Below, one piece after another: positions 31,024 to 41,946 of a DNA stretch of 64,000 nt. This DNA comes from Pantoea alfalfae (GTDB taxonomy: Bacteria; Pseudomonadota; Gammaproteobacteria; Enterobacterales; Enterobacteriaceae). Position 1 is the stretch's first letter; the number at the start of each line of letters is the position of its first letter. The stretch is from the NCBI RefSeq assembly GCF_019880205.1, contig NZ_CP082292.1:1364001-1428000 (forward strand), given 5' to 3'. Made by a program: the position numbers and the translations under genes. Under the pieces are notes generated by a model. That model saw only the letters and a program-made list of their open reading frames with translations. It had not been told where the DNA came from and ran no database searches.

Positions 31024-32238
31024 TCACCAGTTCCACAGGGTGCCATCTTCAAGACGGGCAACCGGGAGATAGGCAGGTTCATAGGGATATTTCGACGCCA
31101 GTTTCTCGTTGAATTCAATGCCGAGACCGGGTTTGTCGCCTGGATGCATGTAGCCCTGGTCAAAGGTCCAGTTAGCCTCAAACAGCTCCATCATCTGTTC
31201 GGAGAAGCCCATGTACTCCTGCACACCGAAGTTCGGCACCCAGAGGTCAAAGTGCAGTGCAGCCGCCATGCAGATAGGGGAGAGATCAGAAGGACCGTGC
31301 GAGCCGGTGCGTACCTGATAGAGCGAGGCAAAATCAGCGATACGCCGCATACCGGTAATGCCGCCCGCATGCGTAATGGTGGTGCGGATGTAGTCGATCA
31401 GCTGTTCTTCAATCAGCTGCTTACAATCCCAGATGCTGTTGAACACTTCCCCCACGGCAATCGGCGTGACGGTATGCTGGCGGATCAGGCGGAAGCACTC
31501 CTGATTCTCAGCAGGCGTCGGATCTTCCATCCAGAACAGGCGATAATCTTCCACGCTCTTGCCAAAACGCGCCGCTTCGATTGGCGTCAGGCGATGATGC
31601 ATGTCATGCAGCAAGTGCTCATCGAAACCAAACTTGTCACGGATGGCGGCGAACAGTTTCGGGGTGAAATCGAGGTATTTCTCGGTTGACCAGAGCTGCT
31701 CTTCGGGCCAGTTACCTTTAGTTGCAGGCTCATAGGCCAGACCTTTGCCTTTCGCCATGCCGTAGGTGGTTTTCATGCCCGGGACGCCGCACTGCGCGCG
31801 GATCGCTTTAAAGCCCAGCTCTTTGTGCTTCGCGTAGTCATCCATCACTTCATCAATGGAGTGGCCGGTGGTGTGGCAATAGACCATCACGCCGGTGCGT
31901 GATGCGCCACCCAGCAACTGATACACCGGCATATTGGCGGCTTTGCCTTTGATATCCCACAGTGCCATATCGACGGCCGAGATAGCGGACATGGTGACCG
32001 GGCCACGACGCCAGTAAGCGCCCTTGTAGAAATATTGCCAGATGTCTTCGATCTGATGCGCATCGCGGCCAATCAGCTGCGGGCAGACATGATCTTTCAG
32101 GTAGGAGGCGACCGGCAGCTCGCGGCCATTCAGCGTGGCATCACCCACGCCGGTCAGACCCTCATCGGTGGTGATTTTGAGCGTGACAAAGTTTCTGCCT
32201 GCGCAGGTTACAAATACTTCCGCCTTAACAATTTTCAT
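31024..32238 (-). CDS. rspA: Enolase-superfamily sugar-acid dehydratase RspA
   Basis: Mandelate-racemase/enolase-superfamily dehydratase of 404 residues, very close to E. coli RspA and the ManD family. It shows [20 protein letters not shown], the metal-site regions [11 protein letters not shown] and [10 protein letters not shown], and [10 protein letters not shown]. The family dehydrates D-mannonate or D-gluconate to 2-keto-3-deoxygluconate. In E. coli RspA was first linked to starvation signalling through homoserine lactone. It is the first gene of the operon, with its promoter in the 32239-32427 spacer. Confidence 0.95.
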   Translation of the reverse strand: MKIVKAEVFVTCAGRNFVTLKITTDEGLTGVGDATLNGRELPVASYLKDHVCPQLIGRDAHQIEDIWQYFYKGAYWRRGPVTMSAISAVDMALWDIKGKAANMPVYQLLGGASRTGVMVYCHTTGHSIDEVMDDYAKHKELGFKAIRAQCGVPGMKTTYGMAKGKGLAYEPATKGNWPEEQLWSTEKYLDFTPKLFAAIRDKFGFDEHLLHDMHHRLTPIEAARFGKSVEDYRLFWMEDPTPAENQECFRLIRQHTVTPIAVGEVFNSIWDCKQLIEEQLIDYIRTTITHAGGITGMRRIADFASLYQVRTGSHGPSDLSPICMAAALHFDLWVPNFGVQEYMGFSEQMMELFEANWTFDQGYMHPGDKPGLGIEFNEKLASKYPYEPAYLPVARLEDGTLWNW

Positions 32239-32427
32239 CCTGGTTGCCTTTCAGTCAGCGTTCAATGACGAAAAAGTACGCGCTTTAATACTACCATACA
32301 AGTTAGTCTGGCAGAGTTGTGAAGCCAGTCACAGACTGTTTTCTGGGACGAAATGGGGTAATGAACTGGCGTATTATTTGGCGACAAAAAGGGCGGCGTG
32401 GTAGTAAAACGACGGGCGGCCAGCGTG

Positions 32428-32447
32428 AAAAAGGGGCTTTCGCCCTC
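32428..32447 (-). terminator. Terminator-like hairpin downstream of yegS
   Basis: On the minus strand GGGC-GAAA-GCCC (32445 to 32434) is followed by CTTTTTC. The stem is short (4 bp plus wobble) but has a stable GAAA loop and a T-run. It would end transcripts from yegS before rspA. Confidence 0.55.
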
Positions 32448-32500
32448 TTAAGGTTATTGACAGCGTCTGCCCCTGCTGGCTGTAAGACCCAGCCGACGAA

Positions 32501-32603
32501 GGGAACACAGTCAGATCGGAAAGTCGCAAAAGCCGCCATCCCTGGCATGCTCGTCCCGCGTCGTCCCTGACGCGGGACGCTTTCCTCCTCTGCCCGTGTT
32601 CCC
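32501..32603 (+). repeat. Structured palindromic intergenic element, copy B
   Basis: 103 bp, aligning without gaps to copy A at 11234-11336. Outer ends are GGGAACACAGTCAGA and its imperfect complement TCTGCCCGTGTTCCC. The inner hairpins are GCC-ATCCCT-GGC (32535-32546) and CCCGCGTC-GTCCCT-GACGCGGG (32555-32576). Flanks are also shared with copy A: a GAA before, and TACGCTTTAAGCT here versus TGCGCGTTGAGCT there after. It lies downstream of yegS and upstream of rspA, both on the minus strand. Confidence 0.9.
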
Positions 32604-32691
32604 TACGCTTTAAGCTAATGCGTTGCTGCTAAATTCGTACAGCTGTGAGTTTGTCAGTAATCTGAAGGGGCTTTCGCCCCCTGACCCATGC

Positions 32692-33591
32692 TCAGGAAAG
32701 GAGTTCACACTGTGGTGGCAGGCGACAGCTCAGCGCGCCCGCCATCACCTGAATCACGAATTCGCGCCCGGAGAGCGGTTCGCCATCAAGGTTAAAGGTC
32801 ATCTCGTGCGGAGAGCGAATCGTAAGCGACTCCAGCTGCGTGGTGACGATGCCGGGATTGTCATCGTCGCCGGTCAGGGAGTGCAGCAGCGTCGGCAGCA
32901 GCTCCTGCGCGGTGACAACACTGACGTCCAGTCGGCCATCATTGATCAGGGCAGAAGGGCATAACCGCTGACCGCCGCCCGCCTGACGACCATTACCAAT
33001 ACCGATCACCAGCGCATCACCCTGCCAGGCGAAATCGGGGCCGCTGATCTCGCAGGTATCGGGTTTCAGGGTATCCATGCGCATCAGGCCGTGAATAAAG
33101 TAGGAGACGCCACCCAGCGCCGACTTCAGCTTTTCCGGCGTTTCAGTCGTGATACGGGTGCCAAACCCGCCGGTCGCCATATTGATGAAGTAGTGGCTCT
33201 GATTTACCCTGGCCAGATCGATGGCACTAGCTTTGCCCTGAATTGCCAGTCGCAGTGCCGGTTCCATCTCTTCCGGGATGCCGACGCTGGTGGCAAAATC
33301 GTTGGCGGTACCCAGCGGCAGGATGCCCAGCACCGGGCGATGATCCGCTTCAGAAGAAGCCAGCGCTGTCGCAATTTCATTGATGGTGCCATCGCCACCA
33401 CCGGCCACCACGGTCGCGGCCTGCAGCGCAATGGCCTCTTTAACGTACCTGTCGCCGTCACCTTTTTCAAACGTGACACGCACCGCAATGTCGAAGCCTT
33501 CTTCACGCAGAGTCGTAATAGCTTCGCGCAGATCATCATTACCCGCGCCTTTCCCATTCAGGATGAGCAGCGTAAGCGGTTTATTATCCAT
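32692..33591 (-). CDS. yegS: YegS lipid kinase
   Basis: Diacylglycerol-kinase-fold lipid kinase of 299 residues, the same length as E. coli YegS, which phosphorylates phosphatidylglycerol in vitro. The nucleotide-binding [14 protein letters not shown] and [12 protein letters not shown] are seen. So is the metal-site region around [11 protein letters not shown], and the C-terminal [13 protein letters not shown] plausible ribosome site precedes the ATG at 33591. It is transcribed alone, with a trhP terminator upstream and hairpins downstream. Confidence 0.96.
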   Translation of the reverse strand: MDNKPLTLLILNGKGAGNDDLREAITTLREEGFDIAVRVTFEKGDGDRYVKEAIALQAATVVAGGGDGTINEIATALASSEADHRPVLGILPLGTANDFATSVGIPEEMEPALRLAIQGKASAIDLARVNQSHYFINMATGGFGTRITTETPEKLKSALGGVSYFIHGLMRMDTLKPDTCEISGPDFAWQGDALVIGIGNGRQAGGGQRLCPSALINDGRLDVSVVTAQELLPTLLHSLTGDDDNPGIVTTQLESLTIRSPHEMTFNLDGEPLSGREFVIQVMAGALSCRLPPQCELLS

Positions 33592-33669
33592 TTTGCGTTC
33601 CTTGAAGATCTACAGAGTAAGAAGGGATTTATAACACAGCTGCCAGCAGTAAATTATTGGCGAAAGAGA

Positions 33670-33705
33670 GAAAAAAGAAAACCCGCACGGGGGAGCCGGG
33701 CGGGT
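33670..33705 (-). terminator. Rho-independent terminator of trhP
   Basis: Minus strand: ACCCGCCCGG and CCGTGCGGGT (33705 to 33681) make a 10-bp stem with one mismatch and a 5-nt loop, followed by TTTCTTTTTT (33680 downward). It lies about 105 nt after the trhP stop and just upstream of yegS. Confidence 0.9.
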
Positions 33706-33811
33706 AAATGAGGTGGTTCCTGGTAAATCTGCCGTTTGTTGTTACTCGTTAGCAGCAGGCGGGACTATAAAGCAGCGCTGCGCAGGGGTCTGTGATCCTG
33801 TTCTGATTTCC

Positions 33812-35191
33812 TCAAAATGTTTCCGTTGGTAAACGATTATGAGGGTCCCGGGTATCTTCACCGTGATCAAAATTGCGCAGCAGCAGTGCAAAACGCAGAT
33901 CCACCTCCTCGGGCACCCGCAGCCAGACGCGATGGCCATCGCCCGGCGCAACTTCAGTGGGTTCGCCGCGTGCATTCTGCAGCGCGTCCAGCTGGCAATT
34001 CAGATTCCCTTGAGGCGTCATGATCTCCACGCTGTCGTGCAGCATAAACTTATTCTTCACCGCTACTTCAGCCCATTCGCCCCGGCGTTCGCCGGTGAAT
34101 TCGCCGACAAACTGCTGGCGGTCGGACACCGAAAAGCCCTGCTGATAATTCTGGTAACTGTCGTGAGTGTGGCGGCGCAGGAAACCTTCGGTGTAGCCAC
34201 GATGGGCCAGGCCTTCCAGCGTTAACAGCAGTGAGGGATCAAACGGCTTACCGGCCGCGGCATCATCAATCGCCCGGCGATAAACCTGGGCAGTGCGGGC
34301 GCAGTAGTAGTAGGACTTGGTGCGTCCCTCAATCTTCAGTGAATGTACGCCCATCTCGCTGAGCCGCTCCACGTGCGCCACTGCGCGCAGATCCCGCGAG
34401 TTCATGATGTAGGTGCCGTGTTCATCTTCGAACGCACTCATCACCTCGCCGGGCTTCATCTTCTCTTCCAGCAGAAATACCTTGTCGGTGGGCTGACCGA
34501 TGCCCAGCGTGGGCGTCACATCCTGTACCGGAATAGGCTCATGACTACCGACGATATTCCCCACTTCATCCTGCTGGCCTTCCGCCACTTTATACTCCCA
34601 GCGGCAGGCGTTGGTGCAGGTGCCCTGATTCGGATCGCGTTTGTTCATATAGCCCGACAGCAGACAGCGACCGGAATAGGCCATACAGAGCGCACCATGA
34701 ACAAAGACTTCCAGCTCCATCTCCGGCACCTGCTGGCGGATCTCAGCGATCTCCTCCAGTGACAGCTCGCGTGACAGAATCACCCGGCTCAGCCCCATCT
34801 GCTGCCAGAATTTTACCGTGGCCCAGTTGACCGCATTGGCCTGCACCGACAGGTGAATCGGCATCGTCGGGAAAGCCTCACGTACCAGCATGATCAGGCC
34901 GGGATCGGACATGATCAGCGCGTCGGGCTGCATCGCCACCACCGGCGTTAAGTCACGAATAAAGGTTTTCAGCTTGGCGTTGTGGGGCGCAATGTTCACC
35001 ACCACGTAGAATTTTTTACCCAGCGCGTGCGCTTCATTAATGCCCAGTGCGAGATTCTCGTGGGTAAATTCGTTGTTGCGCACGCGCAGGCTGTAGCGTG
35101 GCTGGCCGGCATAGACGGCATCGGCACCATAAGCAAAGGCGTAACGCATGTTCTTCAGCGTGCCGGCGGGGGAAAGCAGTTCGGGTTTCAT
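33812..35191 (-). CDS. trhP: TrhP (YegQ), U32 peptidase-like tRNA hydroxylation protein
   Basis: U32 family protein of 459 residues matching E. coli YegQ/TrhP, which is required for 5-hydroxyuridine formation at tRNA wobble position 34. It opens ELLSPAGTLKNMRYAFAYGADAVY in outline, then shows AVNWATVKFWQQMGLSRVILSREL and VHGALCMAYSGRCLLSGYM with several cysteines (CLLS, CTNAC) that could hold an iron-sulfur cluster. The C-terminal U32 domain follows. It sits just downstream of baeR on the same strand, separated by 123 nt. Confidence 0.94.
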   Translation of the reverse strand: MKPELLSPAGTLKNMRYAFAYGADAVYAGQPRYSLRVRNNEFTHENLALGINEAHALGKKFYVVVNIAPHNAKLKTFIRDLTPVVAMQPDALIMSDPGLIMLVREAFPTMPIHLSVQANAVNWATVKFWQQMGLSRVILSRELSLEEIAEIRQQVPEMELEVFVHGALCMAYSGRCLLSGYMNKRDPNQGTCTNACRWEYKVAEGQQDEVGNIVGSHEPIPVQDVTPTLGIGQPTDKVFLLEEKMKPGEVMSAFEDEHGTYIMNSRDLRAVAHVERLSEMGVHSLKIEGRTKSYYYCARTAQVYRRAIDDAAAGKPFDPSLLLTLEGLAHRGYTEGFLRRHTHDSYQNYQQGFSVSDRQQFVGEFTGERRGEWAEVAVKNKFMLHDSVEIMTPQGNLNCQLDALQNARGEPTEVAPGDGHRVWLRVPEEVDLRFALLLRNFDHGEDTRDPHNRLPTETF

Positions 35192-35314
35192 GATGTTCTC
35201 ACTGATGTCAGGTCAGTATGCCGCCTTAAGCGGCAGAAGCAGAGCCGTTAAGCCCTGCAAAAGGTGCGGAATTGTAGGCAGTGAGAAAAGGGAAGTAAAT
35301 TGATCGGGATCAAA

Positions 35315-36022
35315 CTAGATCAAATGACAGGCATCGGCTTCCCAGCGATAGCCCATGCCGTAAACGGCACGGATAAAGGGTTGCTCGCTGTCGAGATTCT
35401 CCAGCTTGCGCCGCAGATTCTTGATATGGCTGTCGATGGTGCGATCCGTGACCACGCGATAGTCATCATAGAGATGGTTGAGCAGCTGTTCGCGTGAAAA
35501 GACCTTGCCCGGCTCCAGCGACAGGGTTTTCAGCAGCCGGAACTCCGCCGGGGTAAGATCCAGCGGCTTTTCACGCCAGCTGGCGAAGAATCGGCTCTCA
35601 TCAACCCGCAGTAACGAGGCGCTCTGCGGCTCCTCCGTCGACCGTTTTATCCGGCGCAGGATTGTTTTGACCCGCGCCACCACTTCACGCGGGCTGAAGG
35701 GTTTACAGATGTAGTCATCCGCGCCCAGCTCCAGCCCCAGCAGCCGATCAATCTCCTCGGTGCGGGCGGTGACCATAATAATCGGCAGCTCGGAATGGCG
35801 ACGGATTTCACGGCACAGCGTTAAACCGTCGGTGCCTGGCAGCATTAAATCCAGCAGCATCAGGTCGGGTGGCGTCTGGCGCACGTAATCCAGTACCGCG
35901 TTGCCGTCGGCGATGTGATGGGTACGGTAGTTCGAAGCGTGCAGATAATCGATCATCAGCTGCGCCAGTTTCGGCTCATCTTCGACCACCAGAATCAGCG
36001 GGTCATGGTTTTCCTGGCTCAT
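35315..36022 (-). CDS. baeR: Response regulator BaeR
   Basis: OmpR-family response regulator of 235 residues. The receiver domain has acidic residues VVEDE, the phospho-acceptor Asp58 in [10 protein letters not shown], and lysine in ICKPFS. A C-terminal winged helix (about residues 135-230) carries [18 protein letters not shown] and YGMGYRW. With BaeS it senses envelope stress from indole, flavonoids and metals, and activates mdtABCD and other efflux genes. It is the last gene of the operon, 6 nt after baeS. Confidence 0.96.
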   Translation of the reverse strand: MSQENHDPLILVVEDEPKLAQLMIDYLHASNYRTHHIADGNAVLDYVRQTPPDLMLLDLMLPGTDGLTLCREIRRHSELPIIMVTARTEEIDRLLGLELGADDYICKPFSPREVVARVKTILRRIKRSTEEPQSASLLRVDESRFFASWREKPLDLTPAEFRLLKTLSLEPGKVFSREQLLNHLYDDYRVVTDRTIDSHIKNLRRKLENLDSEQPFIRAVYGMGYRWEADACHLI

Positions 36023-36028
36023 AAGCGT

Positions 36029-37417
36029 TTACACAGGGGGAACATAGCGCAAGTGTAGCGCGATTTTCAGTCCACCTAAATCAGAGTGCGTCGCATGAAT
36101 ATCGCCGCCGTGGGCGTCTGCGATATTTTTACAGATGGCCAGGCCCAGGCCCGAACCGCCGCTGGCGCGATTGCGCGAGCCTTCGGTGCGGAAAAAGCGC
36201 TCAAAAATCTGCACCTGATGTTCTCTGTCAACGCCGGGTGCGCTGTCATCAAACTCAATATGCCAGTGAGGGGCTTCATACTTCAGCGTCACTTCAACCC
36301 GGCCACCGCTGTCAGTGTAGCGCAGGCTGTTCTCCAGCAGATTCGTGAACAACTGCATCAGGCGGTCGGGATCGCCAAAGAAGGGAGCGTTGTCGGGTAA
36401 ATTCAGCTTCAGCGTCAGGCCATGCGCGCGGTAGCGCTCGGCAAAGCTGCCCGCCGTTACTTCCAGCAGTTGCACCAGATCGGTCGCCTGCTTGCGGTAG
36501 GCGAGGGCACCCACGTCCGACAGCGACAGCTGATGCAGGTCTTCGACCAGCTTGGTCAGCACCACCACTTCACTCTGGAGTGAGGCGATCGCGTCTGGCG
36601 TCAGTTTGCGTACGCCATCCTGCATCGCTTCCAGTTCACCGCGCAGGATTGCCAGGGGCGTGCGCAGCTCGTGGGAGATATCGGCCATAAAGGCGCGGCG
36701 CATGCTTTCGTTTTTCTCCAGCGAACTGGCCAGCAGGTTAAAGTCACCGGCCAGCTGGCCAAGCTCATCCCGGCTGCTGACCTCAACGCGGGTGGCAAAA
36801 TTACCAGCCGCCAGATGATGCGTGCCATCGACCAGCCGCTTGACCGGCGCCAGCAGGCCACGCGCCATCAGCCAGGTCGCCAGCGCCGCCAGCAGCGTTG
36901 ACAGCCCCACGATAATCCAGCTGGTGCGCCGCTGCTGTTGATCAAAATTAATGTCGGTACTGCGCGTCAGCCGCTCCGGCGGCGAGCCGATGACCCAGCC
37001 GACTACTTTGCCGGTGCTGGTGGTAATGTTGCGGCGCGTCCCCTCCGGCGGCACCGGCGCACGCGGCCCGACCATCACTTTATATTGTTGATCGAGGATC
37101 CAGAACTGGGTGCGCCAGCCGTGTGGCGGCAGCTGGCTGTTGCTGTCGGGATTCTGCTCCAGTGAGCGCAGCATGGTGAAGACCAGCCGATCGTTGTGGC
37201 GTAAAAAATCCCAGTTCCCATGCTGCTCATACTGATCGGCCAGCGCATCGCTGAGCAGATTTAACCGCTGCTCATTGCCGCGCTTAATGTAGTCGACAAA
37301 GCCGTGTTCGAAACTGAGGCGAACGCCCCAGTGCATAGTGATCAGCACCAGCATGCAGGTGGCGAAAATCGCCATAAACAGTTTGGCCCCGATTCCCAGG
37401 CGCAGGTTAACACTCAT
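36029..37417 (-). CDS. baeS: Sensor histidine kinase BaeS
   Basis: Inner-membrane histidine kinase of 462 residues. Two membrane segments (about residues 10-30 and 168-188) flank a periplasmic sensor. A HAMP linker, the H-box [13 protein letters not shown] and an ATPase domain with [18 protein letters not shown] follow. It phosphorylates BaeR. It overlaps the mdtD stop by 4 nt and precedes baeR by 6 nt, so pump and sensor are translated as one unit, as in E. coli. Confidence 0.96.
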   Translation of the reverse strand: MSVNLRLGIGAKLFMAIFATCMLVLITMHWGVRLSFEHGFVDYIKRGNEQRLNLLSDALADQYEQHGNWDFLRHNDRLVFTMLRSLEQNPDSNSQLPPHGWRTQFWILDQQYKVMVGPRAPVPPEGTRRNITTSTGKVVGWVIGSPPERLTRSTDINFDQQQRRTSWIIVGLSTLLAALATWLMARGLLAPVKRLVDGTHHLAAGNFATRVEVSSRDELGQLAGDFNLLASSLEKNESMRRAFMADISHELRTPLAILRGELEAMQDGVRKLTPDAIASLQSEVVVLTKLVEDLHQLSLSDVGALAYRKQATDLVQLLEVTAGSFAERYRAHGLTLKLNLPDNAPFFGDPDRLMQLFTNLLENSLRYTDSGGRVEVTLKYEAPHWHIEFDDSAPGVDREHQVQIFERFFRTEGSRNRASGGSGLGLAICKNIADAHGGDIHATHSDLGGLKIALHLRYVPPV

Positions 37418-38823
37418 TTTTTTCTCCGGCGTCGCAGATCAACGTTGGTACTCACCTGTGGCGGAACGCGCCAGAACACCAGCGCGGGCAGGATGATAAT
37501 CAGCGACATGCAAAGGTAGGTATAAATAAACATCTGGTGTTCCGCTGGGCTGTTTGCCGTACTCTGCTGGGCAAACGCGCCCAGCAGCAGCCCGGCCACG
37601 GTGACGCCAATACTCATCGACAGCTGCATAATCATCGACAGCAGGCTGTTACCGCTGGAGGCCAGCTCATCGGGCAACTCCTTCAGCGTCAGGGTATTCA
37701 TCGAAGAGAAGCGGATGGCGTTGACCATACCCTGCAGAAACAGCACCAGCGGCAGCAGCCAGACCCAACCCATGAGCGCCACCAGCGGGAACAACAGGAC
37801 CACCAGCGCCAGCGCTACGGTCGACATCACCAGCACATTACGGTAGCCATAGAGATTGACGATGCGCACCACAATGCGCTTCATCCCCATATTCCCCAGC
37901 ACCATCGGAATCATCATCAGACCGGCGTGAAACGGGCTGTAGCCCATGCCGAGCTGCAGAAAAATGGGCGTCATAAAGGGCAGCATGCCGCTGCCGATGC
38001 GGCCGGTAAAACTGCCGAGCAGGCCAATAGAGTAAACGCGATGATCAAACAACTTCAGGCTGAACAGGGCGTTATCATTTCCGCGCGCATGCATCAGGTA
38101 AAACAGCAGAGAGAAAATGCCAGTGAGGATCATGGCCCCCAGCAGCAACGGCGAACCGCCGCTGCTGCGCTGACCATCCAGCGCCAGTGTCAGGGTAGCC
38201 ATACCGGCGGCCAGCAGAATAAAACCACCGAAATCAAAGCGGCGCGTCTGCATGCTGTAGTTGGGCATCAGCATCAGGGTGGCGATAGCGCCTGCGATAC
38301 CGACCGGAATATTAATCAGAAAGATCCAGTGCCAGCTGGCGTACTCGACCAGCACACCGCCCAACGCCGGACCCAGCAGCGGACCAATCTGGCCAGGCAG
38401 GGTCACAAAGGTCATGGCGGACATATACTGTTCTCGCGGCACGATTTTCATCACCGTCAGGCGACCCACCGGCACCATCATGGCCCCGCCAATCCCCTGA
38501 ACCACGCGCGACAGCACCAGCTGATCCAGCGTGCCGGACAGGGCGCACAGTAGCGAACCCAGGCTGAACAGCACAATCGCGCAGAAGAAGATGTTGCGCA
38601 CGCCAAAGCGATCCGCCAGCCAGCCGCTGACCGGCAGCATCACGGCCACCGTCAGCACGTAATAGACGATCACCGAGTGCATGTGCAGCGGGCTGACGCC
38701 CAGGTCGTGTGCCATCGACGGGATCGCGGTATTGACGATGGTGGTATCCAGCGTCTGCATAAAGAAACCGATGGCAACAATCCACAGTTGCCAGCGGACG
38801 TTAGTGCTTTGCGTAGTCATCAA
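37414..38823 (-). CDS. mdtD: MFS transporter MdtD
   Basis: Fourteen-segment DHA2-type major facilitator of 469 residues encoded in the mdtABCD operon. It begins with [25 protein letters not shown] sequence and has [11 protein letters not shown] after segment 2. E. coli MdtD is not needed for MdtABC drug efflux and has been described as an iron-citrate exporter (IceT). Whether that holds here is an inference. It lies 48 nt after mdtC and overlaps baeS by 4 nt. Confidence 0.95.
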   Translation of the reverse strand: MMTTQSTNVRWQLWIVAIGFFMQTLDTTIVNTAIPSMAHDLGVSPLHMHSVIVYYVLTVAVMLPVSGWLADRFGVRNIFFCAIVLFSLGSLLCALSGTLDQLVLSRVVQGIGGAMMVPVGRLTVMKIVPREQYMSAMTFVTLPGQIGPLLGPALGGVLVEYASWHWIFLINIPVGIAGAIATLMLMPNYSMQTRRFDFGGFILLAAGMATLTLALDGQRSSGGSPLLLGAMILTGIFSLLFYLMHARGNDNALFSLKLFDHRVYSIGLLGSFTGRIGSGMLPFMTPIFLQLGMGYSPFHAGLMMIPMVLGNMGMKRIVVRIVNLYGYRNVLVMSTVALALVVLLFPLVALMGWVWLLPLVLFLQGMVNAIRFSSMNTLTLKELPDELASSGNSLLSMIMQLSMSIGVTVAGLLLGAFAQQSTANSPAEHQMFIYTYLCMSLIIILPALVFWRVPPQVSTNVDLRRRRKK

Positions 38824-38871
38824 TCCCCCCGATTAAGGCGTCACATTCCCCGTCTGTCGCCGCCAGACCCA

Positions 38872-41800
38872 TTACGGCTGCTGCGCAGCGGCCAGCGGGC
38901 GTTTTCTGCGCCGCAGCTTATCCATCATTAAATAGACGACCGGCGTCGTGAAGAGCGTCAGCAGCTGACTCATCACCAGTCCGCCCGCGATGGTAATCCC
39001 CAGCGGCTGGCGCAGTTCAGCACCGTCGCCGCTGCTCAGCACCAGCGGTAGCGCGCCAAACAGCGCCGCCAGCGTGGTCATCAAAATGGGCCGGAAGCGT
39101 AACAGGCAGGCTTGGAATATCGCCTCGCGCGCGCTGAGCTGGCCGTTTCGCTCTGCCTCCAGTGCAAAGTCGACCATCATGATGGCGTTCTTTTTCACAA
39201 TGCCGATGAGCAGCAGAATCCCGATCAGCGCAATCAGGCTGAAGGGCGTATCAAACAGTTCCAGTGCCAGCAGCGCGCCGACACCCGCCGAAGGCAGGGT
39301 AGAGAGGATCGTCAGCGGATGGACATAGCTCTCATAGAGGATCCCCAGCACGATATAGACCGCCGCTATCGCCGCCAGCATCAGCCAGAGCTGGCTGCTC
39401 TGCGACTGCTGAAACACCTGCGCGGTTCCGGCAAAGCTGCCGCGCACGCTGGAGGGCACGCCAATCGCGGTCATGGTGCGTTCAATTGCCTCCGATGCCT
39501 GCGACAGCGACACACCTTCCGGCAGGTTGAATGAGATGGTCGAGGCGGCAGACAGCCCTTCATGATTGACCGAGAGTGGCGCATTCGCGGGCTGCCAGTG
39601 GGCGAACCACGACAGCGGAATCGCTTTACCTTCGCTGTTTATCACGAACATCTGCGACAGGGCGCTGATATCCTGGGTGTAGCGTGGATCGACCTCCATC
39701 ACCACTTTGTACTGGTTAAGCGGCTGGTAGATGGTGGAGATCTGACGCTGACCAAAGGCGTTATTCAGCAGGGCATTGGCCTGAGAGACATCGATGCCGA
39801 GCCGCGCCATGCTTTCCCGGTCATAGGTCAGCGCCATCTCGCTGCCTTTATCCTGCTGATCGGAGTTCACATCCGCCAGCTGCGGCAGGGCAGAGAACGC
39901 CTCGCGAATTTTCGGCTCCCACGTCCGCAGCGCGGCGAGATCGTCCGATAGCAGCGAATACTGATAACCGGCATTCGACTCCCGGCCACCTGCGCGCAGA
40001 TCCTGCACCGCATTCAGGTAGAGGCTGGCGCCCGGCTCTTTCGCCAGCTTTGTACGCAACCGGGCGATGATCTCCACGGCACTCTCTTTGCGCTCTGACA
40101 GCGGCTTCAGTGAGATAAACATGGAGCCACTGTTGGTGCGCATGCCACCGGTAAAGCCCACCACGCTGTCTACAGCGGGATCGGCACCGACGATCTCCAT
40201 AAAATCCTGCAGTTTACTGCGCATCGCCTGAAACGAAATGCTCTGGTCAGCAGAGATAAAGCCGGAGAGTCGCCCGGTATCCTGTTCCGGCATAAAGGTT
40301 TTCGGGATATGAACAAACAGCCAGCCGGTCAGGAAAATGGTGGCGAAAAACAGCAGCATGACCCAGCGTGCATGGTTCAATACCACGTTAAGCGAGCGAC
40401 CATAACCCTGCTGAAGCGCCATCAGCAGCCGGCCTGCGCTGCGGCGACGGGGCTGGCTGCGCGGCCCGTGGGGCTTCAGCAGATACGCGCACATCATCGG
40501 TGTCAGGGTGATGGAGATAAACAGCGAGATGATGATAGACACCGACAGCGTAATGGCAAACTCAGAGAAGAAACGGCCAATCAGGCCGCCGATCATCAGC
40601 AGCGGCAGGAACACGGCAACCAGCGATAGGCTCATCGACAGCACGGTAAAGCCGACTTCCCGTACCCCTTTCAGCGCGGCGGCCAGCGGTTTCATGCCCG
40701 CTTCGACATGGCGGGCAATGTTCTCCAGCACTACGATTGCATCATCCACCACAAAGCCGGTGGCGATAGTGAGCGCCATCAGCGACAGGTTATTCAGGCT
40801 GAAGCCGCACAGGTACATCGCGGCAAAGGTGCCGATCAGCGAAACCGGCACGGCGACGGCGGGGATCAGCGTGGCACGCCCCGAGCGCAGGAAAACAAAC
40901 ACCACCAGGATCACCAGCGCCACGGCGATTAACAGAGACTGCTCCACTTCATGCAGCGAGGCGCGAATGGTGGGCGAGCGATCCTGAGCAATCTGCAGAT
41001 CGATGGCGGCCGGGATCACCTCATGCAGCAGCGGCATTTCGGCACGGATCCGGTCAACCGTATCGATGACGTTGGCTTCAGGCGTTTTGCGGATCAGCAG
41101 CAGCACCGCGGGTTTACCGCGCGACATCCCGGCGTTACGCACGTCCTGCACCGAATCCTCGACGGTCGCCACATCGGACAGCTTCACCGCTGCACCGTTT
41201 TTGTAATGCACCACCAGCGGCTGATACTCACGGGCGGTCTGCAGCGCGTCATTGGTACGCAACTGCCAGCGCTGCTGCGCGTCATCCAGTGCGCCCTGCG
41301 GCCGACGCTGGTTGGCGTTCGAGATCGCGGTGCGCACCGCATCCAGCGACACGCCCTGATTAAACAGCGCCTGCGGATTGAGCGCCACACGCACCGCAGG
41401 CAACGAACTGCCGCCCACGGTGACGTCGCCCACGCCCTCGATCTGCGACAGCTTTTGTGCCAGCTGGGTCGAGGCGTAATCATAGAGCTGACCAGGATTG
41501 TAGGTATCCGAGGTCAGCGTCATGATCATAATTGGCGCATCAGAAGGGTTTACTTTGCGATAGGTGGGACGCGTCGGCATGCCTGTGGGCAGCAGGCTCT
41601 GCGCCGCATTGATCGCGGCCTGCACATCGCGCGCCGCGCCATTGATATCGCGATCAAAATCGAACACCAGAATGATGCGGGTGCTGCCCAGCGAACTGGT
41701 GGAGGTCATTTCACTGACGCCCGCGATGCGTCCCAGCGAGCGCTCCAGCGGCGTGGCCACCGACGACGCCATAATCTCCGGTGAGGCACCCGGCAGTGAT

Positions 41801-41946
41801 GCCGAGATGACAATCACCGGGAAATCGACCTGCGGCAGCGGTGCTACCGGTAGCAGCCGGAAACCCAGCATGCCCGCCAGGGCGATGGCCAGCGTCAGCA
41901 GGGTCGTCGCGACGGGCCGGTTGATGAACAGGGCAAAGAACTTCAC
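38872..41946 (-). CDS. mdtC: RND efflux pump subunit MdtC
   Basis: Inner-membrane RND transporter of 1024 residues (E. coli 1025). It has twelve membrane segments and two large periplasmic loops. The transmembrane segment containing [14 protein letters not shown] carries the proton-relay aspartates. It forms a B2C heterotrimer with MdtB in the MdtABC pump, exporting bile salts, novobiocin and other compounds through TolC. The start overlaps the mdtB stop by 4 nt. Confidence 0.97.
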   Translation of the reverse strand: MKFFALFINRPVATTLLTLAIALAGMLGFRLLPVAPLPQVDFPVIVISASLPGASPEIMASSVATPLERSLGRIAGVSEMTSTSSLGSTRIILVFDFDRDINGAARDVQAAINAAQSLLPTGMPTRPTYRKVNPSDAPIMIMTLTSDTYNPGQLYDYASTQLAQKLSQIEGVGDVTVGGSSLPAVRVALNPQALFNQGVSLDAVRTAISNANQRRPQGALDDAQQRWQLRTNDALQTAREYQPLVVHYKNGAAVKLSDVATVEDSVQDVRNAGMSRGKPAVLLLIRKTPEANVIDTVDRIRAEMPLLHEVIPAAIDLQIAQDRSPTIRASLHEVEQSLLIAVALVILVVFVFLRSGRATLIPAVAVPVSLIGTFAAMYLCGFSLNNLSLMALTIATGFVVDDAIVVLENIARHVEAGMKPLAAALKGVREVGFTVLSMSLSLVAVFLPLLMIGGLIGRFFSEFAITLSVSIIISLFISITLTPMMCAYLLKPHGPRSQPRRRSAGRLLMALQQGYGRSLNVVLNHARWVMLLFFATIFLTGWLFVHIPKTFMPEQDTGRLSGFISADQSISFQAMRSKLQDFMEIVGADPAVDSVVGFTGGMRTNSGSMFISLKPLSERKESAVEIIARLRTKLAKEPGASLYLNAVQDLRAGGRESNAGYQYSLLSDDLAALRTWEPKIREAFSALPQLADVNSDQQDKGSEMALTYDRESMARLGIDVSQANALLNNAFGQRQISTIYQPLNQYKVVMEVDPRYTQDISALSQMFVINSEGKAIPLSWFAHWQPANAPLSVNHEGLSAASTISFNLPEGVSLSQASEAIERTMTAIGVPSSVRGSFAGTAQVFQQSQSSQLWLMLAAIAAVYIVLGILYESYVHPLTILSTLPSAGVGALLALELFDTPFSLIALIGILLLIGIVKKNAIMMVDFALEAERNGQLSAREAIFQACLLRFRPILMTTLAALFGALPLVLSSGDGAELRQPLGITIAGGLVMSQLLTLFTTPVVYLMMDKLRRRKRPLAAAQQP

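Larger units (their letters stand above)
32239..32691. other. 453-bp spacer between rspA and yegS
   Basis: No credible gene. It should hold the rspA promoter next to 32239; I could not identify an RspR operator with confidence. It contains a minus-strand terminator-like hairpin (32428-32447), copy B of the structured element (32501-32603), and another GGGGC-TTTC-GCCCC hairpin (32667-32680). The motif GGGGCTTTCGCCC thus occurs on both sides of copy B. Confidence 0.8.

Noticed and set aside
32239-32330. RspR operator before rspA
   Set aside because: The imperfect palindrome near TACCATACAAGTTAG is suggestive of a GntR site but too weak to call without a second example.
32319-32570. Open frame of 83 codons upstream of rspA
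   Set aside because: Its second half is a translation of element copy B (shared with the frame at 11044), and no ribosome site or domain is seen.
37537-38553. Long open frame opposite mdtD
   Set aside because: It is rich in Gln, His and Arg, as expected from the complementary strand of a GC-rich membrane-protein gene. mdtD itself is certain.
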